From JACDDK01 sp035689095 (GTDB lineage: Bacteria > Actinomycetota > Rubrobacteria > Rubrobacterales > Rubrobacteraceae): a DNA stretch of 10,239 nucleotides. The DNA lies in NCBI GenBank assembly GCA_035689095.1, contig DASSMB010000116.1, positions 1-10,239 on the forward strand. Direction: 5' to 3'. Positions 5,390 to 10,239 of this stretch are shown here, one piece after another (position 1 is the first letter of the stretch; each line of letters opens with the position of its first letter). A program made the translations under genes and the position numbers. The notes under the pieces were generated by a model that was not told the origin of the DNA, did no database searches, and was given only the letters and a program-made list of their open reading frames with translations.

Positions 5390-6535
5390 TCAGCGCGCGA
5401 CGGCGGGCAGTTCCGCCTCGCCGGTGAGCACGGCGCGGCGTTGGCGTCCGAAGGCGTCGGCGGCGAGGATGGCGTCCAGCACCGTCTGCGGGTAAACGTC
5501 GAAGGGCTCGTTGTAGATCGTCTCCCCGTCGGCGCAGGCTACCTCGGCGGCCTTCCGGAGGTCCTCCTCGCTCGCGTCCCGGAGTCCGAGGTCGTCCAGC
5601 GCCACCGGGAGTCCCACCTCCAGGCAGAAGTCCACCACCTCGGCGACCGCCTCGAAGGGACGGTCCTCCAGCATCAGCATCGCGATGACGCCGAAGGCGA
5701 CCTTCTCCCCGTGCCAGTACTGGTGGGTCTCCTCCAGGACGGTCAGCCCGTTGTGGATGGAATGCGCCGCGGCCAGCCCGCCGGACTCGAACCCGAGGCC
5801 CGAGAGCAGCGTGTTGGCCTCGATGACCTTCTCGACCGAGGGGGTGATCGCGCCGCGCTCGGCGGCGAGGCGGGCGGCGAGGCCGTGCTCCAGCAGCGTG
5901 TCGTAGCACAGGCGCGCGATCGCCAGGGCGGCCTGCGTGGGCGCGCCCGCGACGAGCGTCTTCGCCCTGGTGCGCGAGGAGGCGTCCGCCTCGAAGTACG
6001 TACTGAGACCGTCGCCCATGCCGGCCACCAGGAAGCGCACCGGGGCGCCCACGATGACCTCGGTGTCCACGATCACGGCGTCGGGGTTGCGGGCAAAGAG
6101 GCGGTACTCCAGTACCTCACCCTCCTCGTTGTACACGACCGAGACCGCGCTCGTCGGGGCGTCGGTGGAGGCTATGGTCGGCACGTTGACCAGCGGCAAC
6201 CCGGCCGGGTGGGCGACCGCCTTGGCCGTGTCCAGAGTCTTCCCGCCGCCGATGCCGACGATCGCGTCCGCGCCCGCCCCGCGAGCCTCCTCGGCGACCC
6301 GGTCTATCTCCCCCGGCGAGCACTCGCCGCCGAACTCGACGTGGGTCGCCCCGGAGATCCCTTCTAGGGCATCGCCCATGATCTCCTCGACGATCCGGTC
6401 CCGAACGATAAGCGGCCTCTCAGACTTGAGCTGCTCGAGAACCTCGCCCAGCCGGCCTACGGCGCCCCTACCCTGAATGTACCTGCCGGGCGCGGCGAAC
6501 ACGGTGGCAAGCGGCCCGCTTGCGTCTGCCTGCAT
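5390..6535 (-). CDS. gldA: Glycerol dehydrogenase (iron/zinc-type polyol dehydrogenase)
   Basis: Catalyses NAD-dependent oxidation of glycerol to dihydroxyacetone. The 381-residue length matches the family (about 365-380). N-terminal NAD domain: the nicotinamide/phosphate loop GIGGGKTLDTAK (94-105), then VPTIASTDAPTSA (118-130). C-terminal metal domain: ligands Asp175 (GMGDGLS), His258 (AAHSIHNG) and His275 (YWHGEK), matching Asp173/His256/His274 of the Bacillus stearothermophilus enzyme. Start ATG 6535 has GGAGGAGG six or fewer bases upstream. A longer frame to 6580 would begin upstream of the promoter -10 box and is rejected. The gene appears monocistronic, driven by the promoter at 6568-6596, with an IS element inserted about 60 bp further upstream. 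The closely related glycerol-1-phosphate dehydrogenases are a less likely alternative, because the IASTDAPTSA signature favours GldA. Confidence 0.93.
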   Translation of the reverse strand: MQADASGPLATVFAAPGRYIQGRGAVGRLGEVLEQLKSERPLIVRDRIVEEIMGDALEGISGATHVEFGGECSPGEIDRVAEEARGAGADAIVGIGGGKTLDTAKAVAHPAGLPLVNVPTIASTDAPTSAVSVVYNEEGEVLEYRLFARNPDAVIVDTEVIVGAPVRFLVAGMGDGLSTYFEADASSRTRAKTLVAGAPTQAALAIARLCYDTLLEHGLAARLAAERGAITPSVEKVIEANTLLSGLGFESGGLAAAHSIHNGLTVLEETHQYWHGEKVAFGVIAMLMLEDRPFEAVAEVVDFCLEVGLPVALDDLGLRDASEEDLRKAAEVACADGETIYNEPFDVYPQTVLDAILAADAFGRQRRAVLTGEAELPAVAR

Positions 6536-6567
6536 GATCCTCCTCCCAGGTGTCGGTATGTGGCCCA

Positions 6568-6596
6568 ATCGTAAACTCACCGCACCTTTGGGTCAA
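6568..6596 (-). promoter_or_regulatory. Sigma-A promoter of gldA
   Basis: On the minus strand TTGACC (6596-6591), a 17-bp spacer and TACGAT (6573-6568) form a strong -35/-10 pair. Transcription would start near 6561, giving a leader of about 25 nt that carries the GGAGGAGG ribosome site before ATG 6535. Confidence 0.7.
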
Positions 6597-6618
6597 TCGA
6601 TGCCAGCGATGCTAGCAA

Positions 6619-6646
6619 CCGGTGGGTGGCTGCCACCCCGTACCGG
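6619..6646. promoter_or_regulatory. Palindrome upstream of the gldA promoter, candidate operator
   Basis: GGGTGGC (6624-6630), a central T and GCCACCC (6632-6638) form a perfect inverted repeat. It is extended by CCGGT (6619-6623) on one side and ACCGG (6642-6646) on the other, with three unpaired bases. It lies about 25-50 bp upstream of the gldA -35 box, where an activator site would sit. It is also just 12 bp from the IS left end. The binding protein is unknown. Confidence 0.4.
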
Positions 6647-6658
6647 CTCGGGCGTGAA

Positions 6659-6684
6659 TGGGCTTCCCTCGGTAAGACGGGCAC
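6659..6684 (+). repeat. Left terminal inverted repeat of the IS3 element
   Basis: Compared with the reverse complement of 7909-7933, the first 10 bases (TGGGCTTCCC) are identical. Allowing one gap, 20 of 26 positions match overall. Confidence 0.75.
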
Positions 6685-6692
6685 TCTAAAGT

Positions 6693-6709
6693 GGGGACGC
6701 CGAGTCCCC
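6693..6709 (+). other. Hairpin just inside the IS left end
   Basis: GGGGAC (6693-6698) and GTCCCC (6704-6709) pair around a GCCGA loop, 8 bp inside the left terminal repeat and just upstream of the orfA ribosome site. Such structures can shield transposase mRNA from outside transcription; that role here is inferred. Confidence 0.4.
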
Positions 6710-6725
6710 GGAAAAGGAAGTCCGG

Positions 6726-7034
6726 GTGCCGGGACCAACACCGCACTACCCGCCGGAATTCAAGCGAGAAGCCGTTCGGCTCAACCGCTCTTCTGAGAAG
6801 TCGATCCCGAAGATGGCCGAGGAGCTAGGCATAGCCAGCGAGTCCTTGAGGAGATGGATCCGCCAACACGAGGCAGATGTCGGCGAACGTGAGGGGATCA
6901 CGACCGAAGAGCGGGAGGAGTTGAGCAGGCTCCGCCGGGAGAACCGCATACTCAAACAGGAGAAGGAGGTCTTGCGAAAAGCGAGCCAAAGGCTTTGCCT
7001 GGCCTTCTTCACCAGGGAGGACGTCATCCGGTGA
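6726..7034 (+). CDS. IS3-family transposase OrfA (HTH_Tnp_1)
   Basis: A 102-residue DNA-binding subunit. Residues 8-46 (YPPEFKREAVRLN, then IPKMAEELGIASESLRRWIRQ) form the helix-turn-helix that recognises the IS ends. Residues 55-87 (EEREELSRLRRENRILKQ and on) form the leucine-zipper coiled coil used for multimerisation. Start GTG 6726 has AAGGAAG at 6714-6720. The C-terminus reads KASQRLCLAFFTRED, where related proteins usually have a shorter K-A-A-A-F-F-A-R-E tail, so a small insertion is possible. The stop TGA overlaps the GTG start of orfB (GTGA at 7031-7034). A slippery CGAAAAG near 6976-6982 could serve programmed frameshifting in the active element. Confidence 0.88.
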   Translation: MPGPTPHYPPEFKREAVRLNRSSEKSIPKMAEELGIASESLRRWIRQHEADVGEREGITTEEREELSRLRRENRILKQEKEVLRKASQRLCLAFFTREDVIR

Positions 7035-7901
7035 ACCTTTTCAGGTTCATTGACGCGGAGAGGGCCTACCTACCCGTCGCGCTGTTGTGCCAGATGCTAG
7101 GGGGTTTCCAGGAGCGGCTACTATGCCTGGAAGGATAGACCGCCTTCCAAAAGGAGCCACGGGGATGCCGCTCTCACGGCGAAGATCCGCGAGATCCATA
7201 GCAGGAGCCGCCAAACCTACGGATCTCCGAGGGTACATGCCGAGTTGAGGACGCTCGGGACCCTCTGCTCTCGCAAGCGTGTCGAGAGGCTAATGCGCAA
7301 GAGCGTACTGCAGGGCTGCATGCGCGGCAGGAGGAGAGGAACCACCCGCCGAGGCAAACGTGCGCCGGCCGGGGACCTCGTTAAGAGGGACTTCTCGGCC
7401 ACAGGAGTGGACAGGGTCTGGGCGGCGGACATCACCTGCGTTGCCACGAGAGAGGGTTTCTTGCACCTGGCCTTCATCCTCGACGTCCACTCCAGAAGGA
7501 TCGTCGGGTGAGCGATGGAGAGCCATCTCAGGACCGAACTTGTTATCGATGCCCTGCAAATGGCTGTGTGGAGGAGGCAGCCCTCTCCGGGTCTGGTGCA
7601 TCATTCCGCCCAGTACACTGCGCTCTCGTTCTCGGAGAGGCTCAGGGAAGTAGTAGGCATCACCCCGTCCATGGGAAGGACCGGGAGTGCCCTGGACAAC
7701 GCCATGGCAGAGAGCTTCGTTTCCACCTTGAAAGCCGAGCTGGTGAGCAACCTTAAGTTCTCCAGCCGGCAGGCCGCAAAGACGGCCATATTCGAGTACC
7801 TGGAAACTGTCTATAACAGCCGCCGGCTGCACTCGGCTCTTGGCTACAGGAGCCCCGCCGCCTTCGAGGAAGATAGAGTGGAAGGAGCCAGGGTCGCGTA
7901 A
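7031..7901 (+). pseudogene. IS3-family transposase OrfB (rve/DDE integrase), broken
   Basis: Intact homologues are about 290 residues. It begins at GTG 7031 (NLFRFIDAERAYLPVALLCQMLG). At the five-G run 7100-7104, one G too many shifts the frame; removing it restores GVSRSGYYAW. The HTH_21 region and QTYGSPRVHAEL then follow, with the first catalytic Asp in VWAADITCV (codon 7428-7430). At 7509-7511 a TGA stands where RRIVGWAME needs TGG. In the second motif, normally HHS-D-x-G-S-QYT, the sequence is HHSAQYT (about 7599-7616), so about 9 bp with the second catalytic Asp are gone. The Glu motif ALDNAMAESF (Glu codon 7710-7712) and the C-terminal YNSRRLHSALGYRSPAAFE block are intact. Three independent lesions make it non-functional. 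Confidence 0.9.
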
Positions 7902-7908
7902 GGTAAAC

Positions 7909-7933
7909 GTGTCCGCTCTAGCGGGGAAGCCCA
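7909..7933 (-). repeat. Right terminal inverted repeat of the IS3 element
   Basis: The reverse complement starts TGGGCTTCCCCGCTAGAGCG and matches the left end at 6659-6684, with 10 identical terminal bases and about 77 percent identity overall. It begins 8 bp after the orfB stop codon. Confidence 0.75.
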
Positions 7934-8183
7934 CGTAGGAGAAGTCGGTGGTGCATGAGCTACAAATCTTGACACAAAGTCCAGACTCTTAGGGCATAGG
8001 GAGTGACAGTGTGACGAGCAATAGAGGTGCCCGAGCAGTGCTCGCGGGCGCGTACTCCACGAGCTGCGTTTCTGTCTGCTGGCCGAGTGCAATAATGAAC
8101 AGCCGCCATGACGAGCGGTGAGAAGTGCTAAGCCTCGCTAGTAGATGGGACTTTGATCTTCCATGACGCAGAATGCCAGACGA
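7934..8183. other. Non-coding stretch between the IS and the DUF1330 gene
   Basis: No convincing gene on either strand. It contains a hairpin at 8029-8049 (GCCCGAGCA pairing with TGCTCG-C-GGGC, one bulge), which may serve as a weak terminator for the minus-strand operon although it has no T tract. A TTGACA at 7969-7974 lacks a good -10 at 16-18 bp. The lower GC around 7960-8010 suggests intergenic or degraded DNA. Confidence 0.5.
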
Positions 8184-8480
8184 CTACGATCCATCATAGC
8201 CGACAATCACCAGATCGGCGGCCTGCTCGCGCAGCGGTATCAACGCCTGATACGCCGGGGAACGGTACCAGCCTCTCATGGCGTTCGCATCGGGGAACCG
8301 GATGACGACCGCGTCGTCATAGTCGTGCTCGCCGCTAAGGACTTCGACGCGCTTGCCGCGGAAGACTATTTCGGCGCCCCACTCGGATAGGGTGGCGGGC
8401 ACATTGGCGCGATACTCGGCCCACTTTTCTTCGTCCTTGACTCTGATGTGGCCGATCGCGTAAGCTGCATTCTCTTCCAT
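8184..8480 (-). CDS. DUF1330 family protein
   Basis: A 98-residue ferredoxin-like (dimeric alpha-beta barrel) protein. AYAIGHIRVKDEEKWAEYR (6-24) is the first strand and helix, AEIVFRG (36-42) the hairpin, and AVVIRFPDANAMRGWYRSP (57-75), with the W-Y-x-S-P-x-Y-Q turn, is the family signature. The C-terminal strand is DLVIVGYDG. Length is typical (about 95). The family's biochemical role is poorly defined; related barrel proteins bind or process small organic acids or aromatics. ATG 8480 is preceded by AGGAGG at 5-nt spacing. The gene is last in the operon, 23 nt after the BKACE gene, which suggests a helper role in the same catabolic pathway (inference). Confidence 0.9.
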   Translation of the reverse strand: MEENAAYAIGHIRVKDEEKWAEYRANVPATLSEWGAEIVFRGKRVEVLSGEHDYDDAVVIRFPDANAMRGWYRSPAYQALIPLREQAADLVIVGYDGS

Positions 8481-8503
8481 ATTGCCTCCTGTATCGGTAA
8501 GGT

Positions 8504-9388
8504 TTAGAGGCGCAGGATCTTTCGCGCCTCGGCCGGTGTGGCCACGGGACGGCCGAGTGTCCGGGACATGTCGGCGACCATCTTTACCAGGTCGCTGTTA
8601 CGCGGCGTCCCGAAACGTGAGTAGGGATAGTCGCCAAGCCCGATGCTCACGTGGCCGCCCAGCGTGATCGCCCAGGCGGCCAGCGCCATAGCGTCACCGT
8701 TTCGGCAGTGCACGGTCCAGGGGTCTCCCTCCGGGATCGCCTCCAGGAAAGTCTGAAGGTTGGCGGGCGTTGGCGGAGGACCCCCCGGCACCTCATCTCC
8801 CGTGAACCCGAGACACCAGAGGGTCGCCGGGTTGAGAAGCCCCATCTTCTGCAGGTTGCGCGCCGTGCGAACCGCGCCCGCGCCCCAGACGACCGTATAG
8901 ACGTACAGGTCGTTCTCCTTCAGGACGCCCAGCAGCTCCTTGAGGTATGCGACCCTGTTGACGATGACCTGGTCGTCCGTCAGGAAGCGTTCGGCTTCCT
9001 GGTCCCAGATGTCCGCGCCGAAGGCGCCGAAGTCCACCGGCACCATGTCGATCCGCGTCTTCGGGTCCTCGTTGAGTTCCAGTATGTGGCGGACGCGTCC
9101 CTGAGCGTCGCCCTGGGTGGCGATAAAGCCGAGGGTCGGGTGCAATAGCAGGTCGTCCGTCTGCTCCCGGACCCCCTCGATCACCTCGCGGTACAGCGTT
9201 ACGTCGTTCGCCCTCTCGCTACCGTCCGTATCCCGGGCGTGCCAGTGCAGTATCGAAGCGCCCGCTTCCCTGGCGCGCAGACCTTCCTCGACCACCTCCC
9301 GCGGACCGTAAGGCAGAGCCCGGTTGTCGCCCCGGTCCGCCGACTCGTTTACTCGAACCTCTATGATAAGAGGGGTCTGGTCGTCCAC
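8504..9388 (-). CDS. BKACE (DUF849) beta-keto acid cleavage family enzyme, divergent
   Basis: A 294-residue TIM-barrel protein of the 3-keto-5-aminohexanoate cleavage (Kce/BKACE) family, whose characterised members condense a beta-keto acid with acetyl-CoA to give acetoacetate and a new CoA ester. Matching features are the N-terminal strand IIEVRVNES (8-16), GASILHWHARD (43-53) with zinc-binding His48 and His50, and the C-terminal LGRPVATPAEARKIL. Two differences stand out. The GLED motif, which carries the Glu zinc ligand (Glu230 in the Cloacimonas enzyme, from memory), reads GLGDYPYSRFG (250-260) with Gly252. The usual S-T-G-G after strand three reads HPTLGF (83-88). Substrate or chemistry may therefore differ. 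GTG start 9388 has AAGGAGG at 6-nt spacing. It is the middle gene of a three-gene operon. Confidence 0.9.
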   Translation of the reverse strand: MDDQTPLIIEVRVNESADRGDNRALPYGPREVVEEGLRAREAGASILHWHARDTDGSERANDVTLYREVIEGVREQTDDLLLHPTLGFIATQGDAQGRVRHILELNEDPKTRIDMVPVDFGAFGADIWDQEAERFLTDDQVIVNRVAYLKELLGVLKENDLYVYTVVWGAGAVRTARNLQKMGLLNPATLWCLGFTGDEVPGGPPPTPANLQTFLEAIPEGDPWTVHCRNGDAMALAAWAITLGGHVSIGLGDYPYSRFGTPRNSDLVKMVADMSRTLGRPVATPAEARKILRL

Positions 9389-9411
9389 AGCCTACCTCCT
9401 TGTACGGGTCC

Positions 9412-10239
9412 TCAGACCGATCCGCCCGACGTGATCTTGGTCACGCTCTCCTTGATGTTTTCCGGCTCGAACACCTTCTTCCAGTCTGGCTGGAAGATGT
9501 CTTTCTTGGCCTCTTCGACGGCCATCTGCGCCCCGGCGGAGAGCGACCAGTCGAGCTCGTCGAAGAGGATGGCCAGCTCGACGTTGATGTGCCCCAGCAC
9601 GAAGTCTCGGGCCGCCTCGAACGGGACCCCCCGTTCGGCGGCCTCATCCACCGCCTCCCGTATGACGGTCAGGCAGGTCGCCGTCACCGTCTCCGAAAGC
9701 ACGGGTTCGAGGATCGCCATCTGCTCGACGGTGACACGGTGGGAGCGCAGTACGGGTCCCCACAGCTTGGTGGCGATCTTCTCGCCCCTGGCATAATCTT
9801 CCTCCGGCCCCTGCATGAGGGCGTTGACGAACGCCTGCTTGGCCTTCCCGCTTCCGAAGTAATCCCGCCGCGCTTCGGGATCGGTCTCGTCGTTGTAGAT
9901 CGGCGGGTGGGCGGGGTGGGTTATGAAGTAGGAGATGTCTTCCCTCTCCGGCAACTCTCCGGCGTAGGCCGCGGCCGGGTCCAGGGTGACGACCATGGTC
10001 CCGCTCTTCAGGGACGGCACGATCTCCCTCGCCAGTGAGCCTACGACGGTATCGGGCACCGCGAAGATGACCACGTCCGCCTCCCCGACGGCCTCTTCCT
10101 GGGAGGTGGGATCGAATCCCTTCTCGCGCAACCGGGCTTGTCCGGCTTCACCCGCCTCCACGTAGAGCATCGTGTACTCGGGGTCGTCCTTGAGCGCGTT
10201 GGTTACACGGACACCCATACTGCCGGCCGCTCCGAAAAC
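9412..10239 (-). CDS. NAD(P)-binding oxidoreductase with phosphogluconate dehydrogenase-like C-terminal domain (5' end beyond window)
   Basis: At least 275 residues, open to the right edge. The true start lies outside: upstream of the internal ATG 10218 the frame continues as VFGAAGSMG, the Rossmann dinucleotide loop (G-x-x-G-x-x-G). ADVVIFAVPD, then a strand VVTLDPAAAYAG and the HPAHPP segment, complete an NAD(P) domain like that of 6-phosphogluconate or 3-hydroxyisobutyrate dehydrogenases. The C-terminal all-helical half ends in FQPDWKKVFEPENIKESV, which I associate with the PGDH_C domain (PF16896), a group distinct from classical 6PGDH. Substrate unknown; probably a hydroxy- or keto-acid reductase/dehydrogenase. 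The stop is 23 nt before the BKACE start, so the two are co-transcribed, with the promoter outside the window. Confidence 0.85.
   Translation of the reverse strand, partial: VFGAAGSMGVRVTNALKDDPEYTMLYVEAGEAGQARLREKGFDPTSQEEAVGEADVVIFAVPDTVVGSLAREIVPSLKSGTMVVTLDPAAAYAGELPEREDISYFITHPAHPPIYNDETDPEARRDYFGSGKAKQAFVNALMQGPEEDYARGEKIATKLWGPVLRSHRVTVEQMAILEPVLSETVTATCLTVIREAVDEAAERGVPFEAARDFVLGHINVELAILFDELDWSLSAGAQMAVEEAKKDIFQPDWKKVFEPENIKESVTKITSGGSV

Larger units (their letters stand above)
6659..7933 (+). mobile_element. IS3-family insertion sequence, inactivated (1275 bp)
   Basis: Two overlapping frames (orfA HTH transposase subunit, orfB DDE integrase subunit) lie between imperfect terminal inverted repeats starting TGGGCTTCCC and ending GGGAAGCCCA, i.e. 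the TG...CA ends expected of IS3 elements. Total length is normal for the family. The flanks (ending GTGAA on the left, starting CGTAG on the right) show no clear target duplication, which fits an old insertion or drifted ends. OrfB is a multiply broken pseudogene, so the copy cannot move by itself. It sits upstream of gldA and divides that gene's 5' region from the DUF1330 operon's 3' region. I do not assign an IS3 subgroup. Confidence 0.85.

Noticed and set aside
5055..5909. Second long minus-strand frame across the methyltransferase-gldA junction
   Set aside because: Extreme Arg/Gly content and overlap with two well-supported genes show it is a shadow.
5441..6367. Plus-strand 308-codon frame opposite gldA
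   Set aside because: Arg/Asp/Val/Gly-rich shadow of gldA with no domain; gldA has catalytic motifs, SD and promoter.
6535..6580. Longer N-terminus for gldA starting at 6580
   Set aside because: It would start upstream of the predicted -10 box and lacks a ribosome site; ATG 6535 has GGAGGAGG directly before it.
7969..7998. TTGACA-like -35 element downstream of the IS
   Set aside because: No acceptable -10 hexamer at 16-18 bp, and no plus-strand gene follows.
1..10239. CRISPR array
   Set aside because: No regularly spaced repeats of 23-40 bp with unique spacers were seen; the only repeats are the short tandem and inverted ones listed.

Overview
The window is high-GC bacterial DNA. Its strong Shine-Dalgarno sequences, GTG/TTG starts, G/C-ending codons and the protein families present fit an actinobacterium, most likely a Rubrobacter-like lineage; this is inferred from overall flavour, as no rRNA or marker gene is present.

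Left part (1-3150): a truncated STAS-domain gene runs off the left edge on the minus strand. Next to it is a compact minus-strand pair, a RimJ/RimL-type GNAT acetyltransferase followed 12 nt later by a visibly AT-richer DUF7002 gene, served by its own promoter. Facing away is a 443-aa COG1078-type HD-domain protein whose catalytic histidines are replaced, so it looks like a pseudo-phosphohydrolase. A nested hairpin terminator follows it.

Middle (3210-4400): a complete tRNA-Lys(CTT) with its own sigma-A promoter and a strong terminator, then a stretch that looks like an eroded accessory region. It holds a perfect 12-bp tandem repeat, a fragment resembling a Cas02710/CARF-type CRISPR ancillary protein, a start-less reading frame carrying a 13-bp tandem duplication, and a short ORF that overlaps the next gene by 4 bp. 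No CRISPR array, integrase or second tRNA 3' end was seen.

Right-centre (4400-7935): a class I SAM methyltransferase with a coiled-coil-like N-terminus converges on gldA (glycerol dehydrogenase, minus strand), which has a good promoter and an upstream palindrome. About 60 bp beyond that promoter's -35 box sits a 1275-bp IS3-family insertion sequence with recognisable imperfect terminal repeats. Its orfB is dead three ways: a one-base frameshift, a Trp-to-stop change and loss of the second catalytic Asp.

Right part (7935-10239): about 250 bp without a gene, then a minus-strand operon that continues past the right edge: an NAD(P)-dependent phosphogluconate-dehydrogenase-like oxidoreductase (partial), a BKACE/DUF849 enzyme and a DUF1330 protein, each about 23 nt apart with strong ribosome binding sites. 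It reads like a small catabolic cassette of unknown substrate. The BKACE has Gly where the family's Glu zinc ligand is expected.
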